64,000 nt of DNA from Hyparrhenia diplandra (Eukaryota; Streptophyta; Magnoliopsida; Poales; Poaceae), in contig JADLZK010000405.1 of the NCBI GenBank assembly GCA_015847255.1, forward strand, positions 25,156 through 89,155, given 5' to 3'. Positions 1 to 8,545 of this stretch are shown here, piece by piece; the stretch's first letter is position 1, and every line of letters begins with the position of its first letter. A program made the position numbers and the translations under genes. The notes beneath the pieces are model-generated. The model saw nothing but the letters and a program-made list of their open reading frames with translations. It was not told the origin of the DNA and did not search any database.

Positions 1-161
1 ATACTCCAAGTCGCAATCGACCTCCGGGAGGTCGCGGTGTAGAGGTCCGGGTCTCGGGCTGAGCTCCGAGAGGTCGGGTTCCGAGACCTCGCAAGTCGAG
101 CTCCACGAGGTCGCGACCCCAGAGTATAGGTCGTGAGGTATCCTAGGGGGGATCCTCCACA
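1..161 (-). repeat. Partial LTR (3' LTR of minus-strand element)
   Basis: This 161-bp stretch is repeated in direct orientation at about 3650-3810, with roughly a dozen differences (about 93% identical by eye). Read on the minus strand it begins TGTGGAGGATCC, the TG start expected of an LTR. The window cuts off the rest. It is the 3' LTR of the minus-strand element whose 5' LTR is at 3270-3810. The divergence suggests an old insertion. Confidence 0.8.
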
Positions 162-621
162 GCTAGTCCCCGAGTTCCTTGTAGCCGACGAGCAGGTCTT
201 CATGTGAGGTCGGCGTCAAGAGCGAGAGGTCGGTGAAGCAATCATAGAGGTTGGCGAAGTCTTCGTGGAGGTCCTTGAATTCGTTGTAGAGGTCCTCGAA
301 GCCGTTGGAGTGGTCACAGGGCGGCGAGGTCCAACAGTCGAGCTCCGCGGGAGGTCAGCGGTTGTTGCCGCAAATCTTCGAGCTATCTGTCGATGTCGGA
401 GATGAATGAGCCGAGCTGTTTCACCGAGGTCGAGCTCCGGATGACATTAGCGGAGGTCGCGTGTGACATGCCGGAGGGTGTAAGGTGCTTTATATCGAAA
501 AAATTGAAGTTCTTCAATCTCCCCGAAGTGTGCCCACGTAAGTGCAAAAAACGATTTTGCGAGCGTGGACATCGTAGAACCGTGATGTAGTCTTCATGCA
601 GTCGTTGTCGCCGTTGAAGTT

Positions 622-842
622 AGCACAATTCACCGTAGGTGAAGTGTGCCCACTTAGTCCCCGAGCCTAACGGTAGGTGGCGTATCCACGTGGCGCCAGG
701 GTCAAGTCGTAGTCGTGTTGAGCACCACAGCAGTCCCTGAGCTCTGGCGAGAGGTCGGAGCACAATTCACCAAAGGTGAAGTGTGCCCACTTAGTCCCCG
801 AGCCTGATGGTAGGTGACAAAGTCACGTGGCGCCAGGGTCCA
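622..842. repeat. 137-bp tandem duplication in LTR element interior
   Basis: A unit starting AGCACAATTCACC and running through CTTAGTCCCCGAGCCT to ACGTGGCGCCAGGGTC occurs at 622-706 and again at 759-842. Each copy contains a small hairpin of the form CACC(N)GGTG. The copies differ by a handful of bases. Confidence 0.8.
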
Positions 843-1130
843 AGTGTGCATCGAAACCTGTGAACATATTCTGCCGGAGGTACTTGACGAAGCCCCGAGC
901 GTAGAGCGTCGAGAAGAGCGAGGTCGCTGTAGCTTCTAAACTGTCCAGTCCCCGAGCGTAGATGTACTTATCAAGGCCCCGTCGAGCTGCCCAAGATCAG
1001 CACCCTGATCCGGACAGCATGGAGCAACTTGATAGTTGTACATCGTGGTCGGTAAGCTGTATGGCAAGGCGGAGAGGTCAGCGAGCTGTCGAAGAGGTCA
1101 GTGATGGCACGAGCGGCGTGAGGTCGGAGG

Positions 1131-1240
1131 CGAGTCCCCGAGCAGGAAGAGGTCAGAAGCGAGTCCCCGAGCATGGCAAGGACGGAGGCGCAGTCCCCGA
1201 GCATGACGAGGTCGGATGCGCAGTCCCCGTGCATGAGGAT
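1131..1240. repeat. About 30-bp tandem repeats built on AGTCCCCGAGC
   Basis: Four copies of CGAGTCCCCGAGCA or close variants are spaced 28-32 bp apart, separated by GAGGTCNGANGC-type spacers. They belong to the interior of the minus-strand LTR element and explain the short proline- and serine-rich open frames in both directions. Confidence 0.7.
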
Positions 1241-1638
1241 CGAGCTCGGCGTCCGAACCTGGTTCCTACAAAATAAATATGACGAATGGGTAGTACATGA
1301 TGTTGAATTATTGTAAAATGTGAAAATGTGAGCGCATGGAGCGCGAGCTGAGCGCGCACGGAGCGCAGGCTGAGCAGCCACGAATGTTGTGTTCATTTTA
1401 TCGCACGAGCAGTTAGTTCTTCATTGAGCTCGTTCAGCCCGGGCTAGCCCGCACCCTTTAACGTGTGACCGTGGGTCCAGGCACGTTGCGAAGGGTTCGG
1501 TAGACACCTAGGAACCAAAGCCGACGTCCCTCCACGCGGACCCTGGAGCTGACTGAACGTGAAAGGAGAGGTCACGGACAGAGGTTACTTCTGAAAAAGC
1601 CACAAGTCGGAACGTCCCTGTCCGGCGTGGCTGCACAG

Positions 1639-1760
1639 TATACGAGCCGAGGCGACGAGGCTGTATGGTGCGTGACACCAAGCCGAGGTAATGAGAGGCT
1701 GTCCAGTGTGCTACACCGAGCCGAGGCGACGAGAGGCTGTTCGATGTGTGACATCGAGCC
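1639..1760. repeat. About 41-bp tandem repeats (GCCGAGGCGACGAGAGGCTGT)
   Basis: Three head-to-tail units begin near 1640, 1681 and 1721. Each contains GCCGAGG, GAGAGGCTGT or a variant, and ends in GTGNNACACCGA or a variant. No function is visible. Confidence 0.65.
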
Positions 1761-3269
1761 GAGGGAAAATTTCGAAAAATTTTAAAGCGTTACTTAGCTT
1801 GATTGTTGTCGAGTGGTTGGGGGCGAGTGCACAGCGTCGTAGCAGTCGAACTCGATCGGCCTGCTGAGGCCGGATGTACTAGCCGCCGCTGATACGCAGG
1901 TGCAGGCACACAGGAGCCTTGCTTGCTCGCCACATGACCCGATGGGATCTTGTCAAGGCGCCGTCACGTACGTCCTTGGAGGCGGCTCCCTCTTGACTGC
2001 TTGTCGTCATGCAATTTGGCCTTGCTTCCTTGCGTCGGCTTCATGCTGGTGCAGTAGATCGTGGTCCTTCCTTCCTTCCTTTTTTTTTTTTTCTTTTTGG
2101 CTCCGGTGTACATTGAATCTTGACGCGTGGTCGTGATGCTCCAGGATGCAACGTGCGCCGCCGGCGACACCAGAGGGCCATCGGCGATGATGAGCAGTAC
2201 TGCCAGGGTCGTCGTGCCGGCGATGGAGCGGAGGTCGATGTCAATGCCGGTGACAGCGAGGTCGTTGAAGAAAATTCCCATCATGAGCAACAGCAAGATG
2301 CGATTAGCTTTCCCAACAGAAATCGTGTAGAGACATATACGGACACAACTCGAAGTATAATAATGTTTAATTATAAAGCGATTCGACTTAGCTTTCTTGA
2401 TGATGATCGTCACGTGTAGATCGGATCAAGCTTGGCCGTTGCTACACTTGACATCCACGTCGTCGAGGGTTGGAGATATACACCAGCGTGTACGTATTTG
2501 CTCCTTGCTTTGATTTCCTTGCCGTCGTGCGTGGTGCCGACGCCTCAGCACGTGCGCGAGATGAGGTCAGGGACGCGGAGCTGATTCTGGCCGACTTCAC
2601 GGCCCAAAGCCGATTCAACGCCGAGGGAATCGACGCAACGATGATCTGAGATGATGTCGCGCGAGGGGCCGTCGGGCGGCGCGCGTACGTGCTTCATATA
2701 CTCGTGTGGTAGGCCATGAACGACGTTGTTGTAGATGGATCCGTCGCCCCAGCGCATTTGCTGGCCGGTTGATGAGACGGATCGAGGCCTAGGCGTAGAT
2801 CGATCTATCTTCCGCCTCCGACTGCATCATCCTGGGAATCAAGATTGGATCTTGGAAGTACGGAATCAAAGGAAAAAAAAAAAAAAAAAGTGCAGCAATC
2901 AATCTATACACGCATACGTGCATGCATGAACGCATATAGGATGCAAGCCACAGGATATTAATTGTTTTACTTATCTTGCATGTCCTTGCCAATTAAGTAC
3001 GAAGCCACACGATGAGTCGACGGAATCGAACGTTGCCGTGGGACAGCAATGTGTCGTCGATGAGAACCGATGGGACCATCGACGAAGGTTGCGGGGCGAG
3101 GACAGGGATCATGGCAGCCTCTCAAATGCTGCCGCGAGACGACAGGAAACGGAGCCAAATCCCTGCCCGTCAATGGTTGTCGAAACGCGCCGCCGGAACA
3201 GCGACGATCTCGAAGTTAGCCATCAAGTCGATGTAGATCAGCACGCACTCCCCTACCTGACGCGCCAAC

Positions 3270-3810
3270 TGTCGAAGGGAAATCTCCAACAGTCCTCCGA
3301 GGAGCGTCCTCGGAAGTAGATCGGTTCGGCGGCGGTGCGTGAGATCGAGATCTAGATGGTAGTTCAGAGACGCAAGACACCCTATATACACAGGTTCGGG
3401 CCGTCGACGTGATGTAAAACCCTACGTCCTGCGCTCTGTATATCTGGATGGTTACAATGAGAGTAATGTCTCGAATGAGGGGGTCCCTACCCGCCTTATA
3501 TAGCCGGGGGGGTAGGGTTACAGATCGGAAACTATGAGGTGAGATACGATATGTTACAAGATTTCTGGGATCGGAGTCTATCCTATCGAATCGTATCTCC
3601 AGGATATCCTCCGGGCGTAGCGTGGATTGCGGGATGGATGACTTGGACCGTACTCCAAGTCGCGATCGACCTCCGGGAGGTCGCGGTGTAGAGGTCCGGG
3701 TCTCGAGCCGAGCTCTGAGAGGTCGGGTCCCGAGACCTCGCAAGTCGAGCTCCACGAGGTCACGGCCCGAGAGTACAGGTCGTGAGGTATCCCAGGGGGG
3801 ATCCCCCACA
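3270..3810 (-). repeat. 5' LTR of minus-strand LTR element (541 bp)
   Basis: On the minus strand the LTR starts TGTGGGGGATCC at 3810 and ends CCCTTCGACA at 3270, the usual TG...CA ends, followed by the PBS-like junction. Its outer 160 bp match window positions 1-161. A TATA box (CTATATAAGG on the minus strand) lies at 3494-3503, as expected for the U3 promoter. The plus-strand LTR ending at 63311 is the same family: TATA region, GGACGTAG..TTT, GACGGCCCGAACCTG and a CTTC(G/A)ACA end are shared. The LTR abuts CACTA coding sequence at 3811, so the element inserted into a CACTA transposase gene. Confidence 0.8.
3494..3503 (-). promoter_or_regulatory. TATA box of LTR promoter
   Basis: The minus strand reads CTATATAAGG, followed downstream by a GGGTAGGGACCCCC tract. 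The related LTR at 63054-63064 has ACTATATAAGG in the same context, so the box is conserved within the family. Confidence 0.6.
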
Positions 3811-5197
3811 GTCGTCAAAGTGCCGACCGGTTTCTCTTCCAACGTAAAGAGCATTGTGTCGATCAAAGACCTCACATTGACAAACTTCAAAGCCCACGAC
3901 TGCCACGTCATGCTAACAGTGTTCCTTCCAATTGTGATCAGGGGTATCGGCCCAAAGTACGTGAAGATGGTCGTCACACGCCTGTGCTATTTCTTTAACC
4001 GCATCACACAGAAGGTCATCGATGAAGATGAGCTTCCTGTCCTGAAAGAGTTCATCGCAGAGACTCTTTGCCAGCTCGAGATGTGCTTACCACCGTCTTT
4101 CTTTGATATTATGCCACACCTGATGATGCACATGGTCGATCAGATACAAGAACTGGGGCCTGTCTACCTGCACTAGATGTGGACGAATGAGCGGTTCATG
4201 TCCACCCTTAATAGATACGTCCATAACCGTGCTTACCCGGAGGGCTCTATGATCGAGGCATACACAATAGAGGAGGTTGTTAACTGCTGCACTAGATACA
4301 TCCGGGATGAAAATGCAATCGGCCTGCCCGCCCATCTGCACGTAGGCAAAACCGCGGGGATGGGCTACACAGGGAGGAAAGTACGCACTGATATAGAGCA
4401 AGAAACAATTGAAGAAGCCCATGGCAGCACTCTTAACCAGTTAGTCTCAATGGAAACGTGGGTTGAGAAGCATCTAGAGCACATCCGCAGCACGGCTGCT
4501 GGACGCACAGAGGGGTGGGTACAGAGACAACACAAGATTAATTTCACGATGTGGATCCATGAACTTACCCCCACATGCGAATACCAAAGAATTGAGACTT
4601 GCATCTGGCCCATCTAACCAAATCACCATGTGGCAAGGTTATGACATCAATGTATACAGGTTCCACACGAAAGACAAGGACAAGACGAGCGCGTCACAAA
4701 ACAGCGGTGTTCGATATGAGGGCATCGACGAGGTGACCGGGCAGATCAAGACATGCTATGGGCAGATCAAAGAGATATGGGAACTTGACTATTGCGGTGA
4801 GACACAGATACCCATCTTCCGGTGCCAGTGGGTCAAGCCAAAGGCGGTTGACGTGGACGACTATGGGCTAACCATGGTTGAGCTCGGAAGTGTCGGGTAC
4901 ACAGATGATGAGTGGGTACTCACAAACCACGTGGCACAGGTAGCCTACTACCCGAAGCCCAAAGAGGGCAAGAAGCATCTGGTCGTGTCTGGGAAACAAA
5001 GGATCGTGGGAGCCGATGGAGTGCAAAGTCCCGAAGAGTACAATAACTATGAAGAGTTTACGCTCTTCACCGATCATCCACGCAAGATCAAGGCCATTGA
5101 GACCCGTGTGTGGGGGTATGTCAACAGGACCAAGACGAAGCCCTGGTGCCGCACGGACGGTCAGAAGAAGACCATAGCAGCGGCGGCAACAAAATGA
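3811..5197 (+). pseudogene. CACTA TNP2-like transposase, C-terminal half, broken
   Basis: The reading resembles the DUF4218 domain followed by DUF4216 that form the C-terminal half of plant En/Spm TNP2-type transposases, which bind and cut CACTA ends in the nucleus. DUF4218-like sequence includes CLPPSFFDIMPHLMMHMVDQ, then MWTNERFMSTLNRYVHNRAY. DUF4216-like sequence includes WQGYDINVYRFHT, PIFRCQWV and a stretch near WVLTNHVAQVAYYP. A TAG stop at 4174-4176 interrupts DUF4218, and the frame shifts by one near 4555-4620 between the two domains. The stop at 5195-5197 appears to be the original end. The catalytic part should lie left of position 1, separated from this piece by the LTR insertion at 1-3810. 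No working protein is possible. Confidence 0.85.
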
Positions 5198-5204
5198 GTC
5201 GACA

Positions 5205-5295
5205 TTTATGTAATGGAACCAAATGTATGCCTTCACATTTTTGTAATAGAACCAAATGTATATGACTTCACATTTATGTAATGGAACCATAAGTA
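5205..5295 (+). repeat. Three short repeats in transposase 3' UTR
   Basis: The sequence CA(T)TTTATGTAATGGAACCAAATGTATG recurs three times with small changes just after the transposase stop codon. It is followed by CTACTACACTACTACTACTG-type low-complexity sequence that leads into the telomere-like tract. Confidence 0.65.
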
Positions 5296-5339
5296 TGCCG
5301 CCGCACTACTCTCTACTACACTACTACTACTGCTAATAC

Positions 5340-5740
5340 TACACTATTACTACACTTACCCTAAACCCTAATCCCTAAACCTAAACCCTAATCCTTAATC
5401 CCTAATCCCTAATCCCTAAACCCTAAACCCTAATCCCTAAACCCTAAACCCTAAAACATAATCCCTAAACCCTAAACCCTAATCCCTAGACCCTAAGCCC
5501 TACACCCTAATCCCAAAACCCTAAACCCTAAATCCCTAATCCCTAAACCCTCCCTAAACCCTAAACCCTAAAACCTAATCCCTAAACCATAAATCCTAAT
5601 CCCTAGACCCTAATCCCTAAACCCTCCACCCTAATCCCTAAACCCTAAACCCTAAACCCTAATCCCTAATCCCTAATCCCTAAACCCTAAAACCTAATCC
5701 CTAAACCCAAAACCCTAATCCCTAGACCCTAAATCCTTTT
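5340..5740. repeat. Interstitial telomere-like repeat tract
   Basis: About 400 bp consists almost wholly of CCCTAAA and CCCTAAT heptamers with scattered variants such as CCCTAGA and CCAAAA. Plant telomeres are (TTTAGGG)n, so this is the C-rich strand of degenerate telomeric repeat lying inside a chromosome arm. The regular CCCTAAT variant and position between two CACTA genes suggest it is carried by, or inserted into, the transposon. It does not mark a chromosome end, since transposon sequence continues on both sides. Confidence 0.9.
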
Positions 5741-6011
5741 AAACAGATCAAATGTTATTCGAGTTCTCTCTCTCTCTTGCTTGAAATCGAGGATGGTGTG
5801 TGCGTGCTCTTGCGTCTTTAGTCTTTCTCGTGTCGACACCTCTCTTCTCCCTAGCTAAGTAGAAGCTCGCCTATTTTCAGAAATACAGTGACTTGCACAA
5901 ATTCAAAAATATTTGAGAAATTTAATTTTAATCTAGTAGGAATTCAACTTTTTTTGGAAAATATCATTTTAAACGAGTAGAAATTCAATTTCTTTGGAAA
6001 ACATTTACTGT

Positions 6012-6085
6012 GGCGGTTATTTAACAAAAACCGCCATGGTAAATTGTTAAATAACCACCATGGTAAATGGCCACCTATAAATAGC
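6012..6085 (+). promoter_or_regulatory. Putative promoter of the CACTA second gene, with hairpin and TATA box
   Basis: A 48-bp inverted repeat at 6012-6059 has arms GGCGGTTATTTAACAA and TTGTTAAATAACC(A)CC. It sits just before a good TATA box (CCTATAAATAGCC, about 6073-6085). GC-rich leader sequence follows. Hairpins and repeats near the ends are known transposase-binding targets in CACTA elements, so this one could serve promoter and transposase binding. That role is inference. Confidence 0.5.
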
Positions 6086-6099
6086 CATGCCGCCCCCGA

Positions 6100-8545
6100 A
6101 ACGCCAAGTCTTCGGCGTTTCCCCCCTCTCACCGAAGGGCTGCTAAAATTTTCGGCCCGCCGCCGCCGAGCACCATTGCCCCCGTGCTCCCCCGCCCGGC
6201 GCGTCCGCCCTCGGCCTCCTCTCCTACGCTCTTCCTCATCGGCTACCGCGCGGCCGCCGCCGGGGCGCGTCGGCCGCCACGCCGCCGAGAAACCCTAGCC
6301 ACCTCGGGCCCCGCCGCCGGGCCGGCACTACCACCCGGCGTCTCCCTCTCCCTCTCCCTCTTCTCTGCGTCGCCATTGTCCGCCGGGGCCGGGAAAGCGG
6401 CACCCATCCTCGAGCTCCGCCACGTGCCTCTCGGACCGCCCGCCGGAACCCTAGGTCCGCCTCGCCGCCCGCCTTCGTCTATGTCCGTGGTCGCCACCTT
6501 CAACCTGGCTCTGTCCACGACCCTGGGCTGAGGAGATCCGTCGCCTCCGTGGTGAGCGTCGGTGCAGCTTCCCCATGTGCTTCCCCTGCTCGGCCATCGC
6601 CGTCCGCACAACTCCATCTTCCCCGGGTGGTGAGCAAATCAAATGTGATGCCCGTGGTTCACCGACCGCCTGCGTGATGCCGGCCTATGTGTTTTTGGTG
6701 CCTATGATGAACTACCTGTGTCAAATTTTGTTTGTCATTATGCTTCCTATGGTGCTAGTGCCATGAAATGGGATGAAATTAAGCTGAGCATATGCCTCTG
6801 CCAGTGATCAAATGGGATGAATTTTTCTAAAATTTAGCTGAGCATATGCTTGCTGGTCTGATACATGGATTTTGGATGAAATGGGATGATTTTTTTCTGA
6901 AATTAAGCTGAGAATTTGCTTGTCTTAGACTTGTATATATGAGTTGGGATGTAAATTTTCTTGTCCCACTCCACTTGAGATGAATTTGTCAAATTTAACT
7001 TTGTCCTTGGTGCCATTGATAAACTGCCTATGATGCAAAATTTAGAATTCTAAGCACACTGCCACTGCCTGTGATGCAATTTGGATTGATATTGTCGAAA
7101 TGCTAATTATGAGTTTTTCCCCAATTTGGAACTGCTGCCTGTGATGCCAAATTTGATGGCTGTAACTATGGCTATGCCACTGCCTATGATGCCTGATCCA
7201 AAATCTGAGCACATGTCATGCTACTTTTATTGGAATTTAGGATTTTTTTGGCCATAGTTCACTGCTTTTGATGCCACATACTAATTTTGGGAGAAATTGT
7301 GATGCCACATACTTACGTACTGCACCTCTATTTCCTTACTGCTCTTCTCTCACTGCTACTCACTTCCATTTTGTTTTCCCCAATTTTTTTGTTGCTGGCC
7401 CTATATGGCTACTCACTGCTACTGCACTAATGCTATTCTATTCTTCTATGCCTTAATTTGGTTTGGTCCACTAAATTGAGAAGAATTGGGTTAATTAAGA
7501 ATATGCTTTTCTCAATACATGCTGCTGCTACCTTCATTTACTGCTGTTTGGTATGATTTTTTTTTTGCCCCTCCTATACACTTGTCTCCCATTTTGGGAG
7601 AAGGCAGGCTTGTCCTAGCTGCTGGTAGGCTGCCCCTCCTCTAGGCTGCTGGTAGGATGCCCCTCCTATAGTTGTACTAGCTACTGTTATTACTTATGGA
7701 GCTGTCCTACTCTTACTCTTGGGTGTCCTTACCACTACTCCTACTCCTATGATAGAAAAATATGATAACCTTTGAGATGACTTTGCTAATGGTGATAAGT
7801 TTGAGTAACTTCAGATTATGCTCATGATTTTTGAATTCTACCACTCTACTTTACTAAACCGTGGCTACCAATGACTTGCAATGATGATTACCTCCACCCT
7901 AATCGAAAGTTGAGGCCAATGATGTATTTTTTTTTTTTTTTTTTTGCTGAGGTAGTGGCACGTGCAATGATGTGAAACTTATGATGAACTTTTTATACAC
8001 TTCGTGCTGAGGCAGTGGCATGTGCAATGATGTTACTCTTTTTATGCTGAGGCAGCGGCGATGATGAAATGTCCCCATACTCGTGAGCGGCCAAACTAGG
8101 ACGGCTTGTATACCATATACAAGCAACCAGTTTAGTCACGATGTGATGAGAGTTGGGTACTTCTGAGCCAAATACACTTTTTACACATTTTTTGTACTTT
8201 TCTTACACAATTATGTACTTTTCTTTTTTTTTTTTTTTGTACCTACTCTATGTAAAAGGAAAAAATATGTAATCATGTTTTAAGAGGAATACAACAAATG
8301 GTTATTTTATGTACTTTTCTTTTAATTTTTTTGTACCTACCCACAATTATGTACTTTTCCTTCAATTTTTATACCTACTCTATGTAAAAAAAGAAAAAAT
8401 ATGTAATCATGTTTTAAGAGGAATACAACAAATGGTTACTTTATATATGTTCTAAGATGGCTCTACTACATACTACTACTGTACTCTACTCTCTACTACT
8501 ATATACTACTATAACATACTTGTCTTCATGTTCCCGTAGAATCCA
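6100..8545 (+). other. Leader and long intron-like stretch of the CACTA second gene
   Basis: 6100-6540 is GC-rich, with open but unrecognised frames, consistent with a transcribed leader. 6540-8540 is T-rich, with many TGCTGCTACT-type runs and repeats around 8160-8440 (two similar copies of a stretch containing TATGTACTTTTCTT and GTAATCATGTTTTAAGAGGAATACAACAAATGGTTA). No coding domain is recognised. It is most simply the first intron of the TnpA-like gene. Confidence 0.4.

Larger units (their letters stand above)
162..3269 (-). mobile_element. Non-coding internal region of a minus-strand LTR retrotransposon
   Basis: The region lies between two LTRs of one family. At 3250-3269 the minus strand reads GTTGGCGCGTCAGGTAGGGG directly after the 5' LTR, a junction of the kind seen next to grass gypsy LTRs. 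No gag, protease, reverse transcriptase or integrase motif is visible in any frame, so this is a non-autonomous element mobilised in trans, or an internally deleted one. The interior is made of short GC-rich repeats rich in GAGGTCG and AGTCCCCGAGC. The part at about 2510-2770 is clearly similar to 62310-62620 at the other end of the window. Open frames here are short and not protein-like. Confidence 0.65.

Noticed and set aside
3216..3977. 253-codon minus-strand open frame
   Set aside because: It crosses the boundary between the LTR and CACTA coding sequence and has no domain; it is a chance frame in a GC-rich LTR.
5340..5740. Possible true chromosome end
   Set aside because: The heptamers are degenerate and flanked on both sides by CACTA transposon sequence, so this is an interstitial tract.
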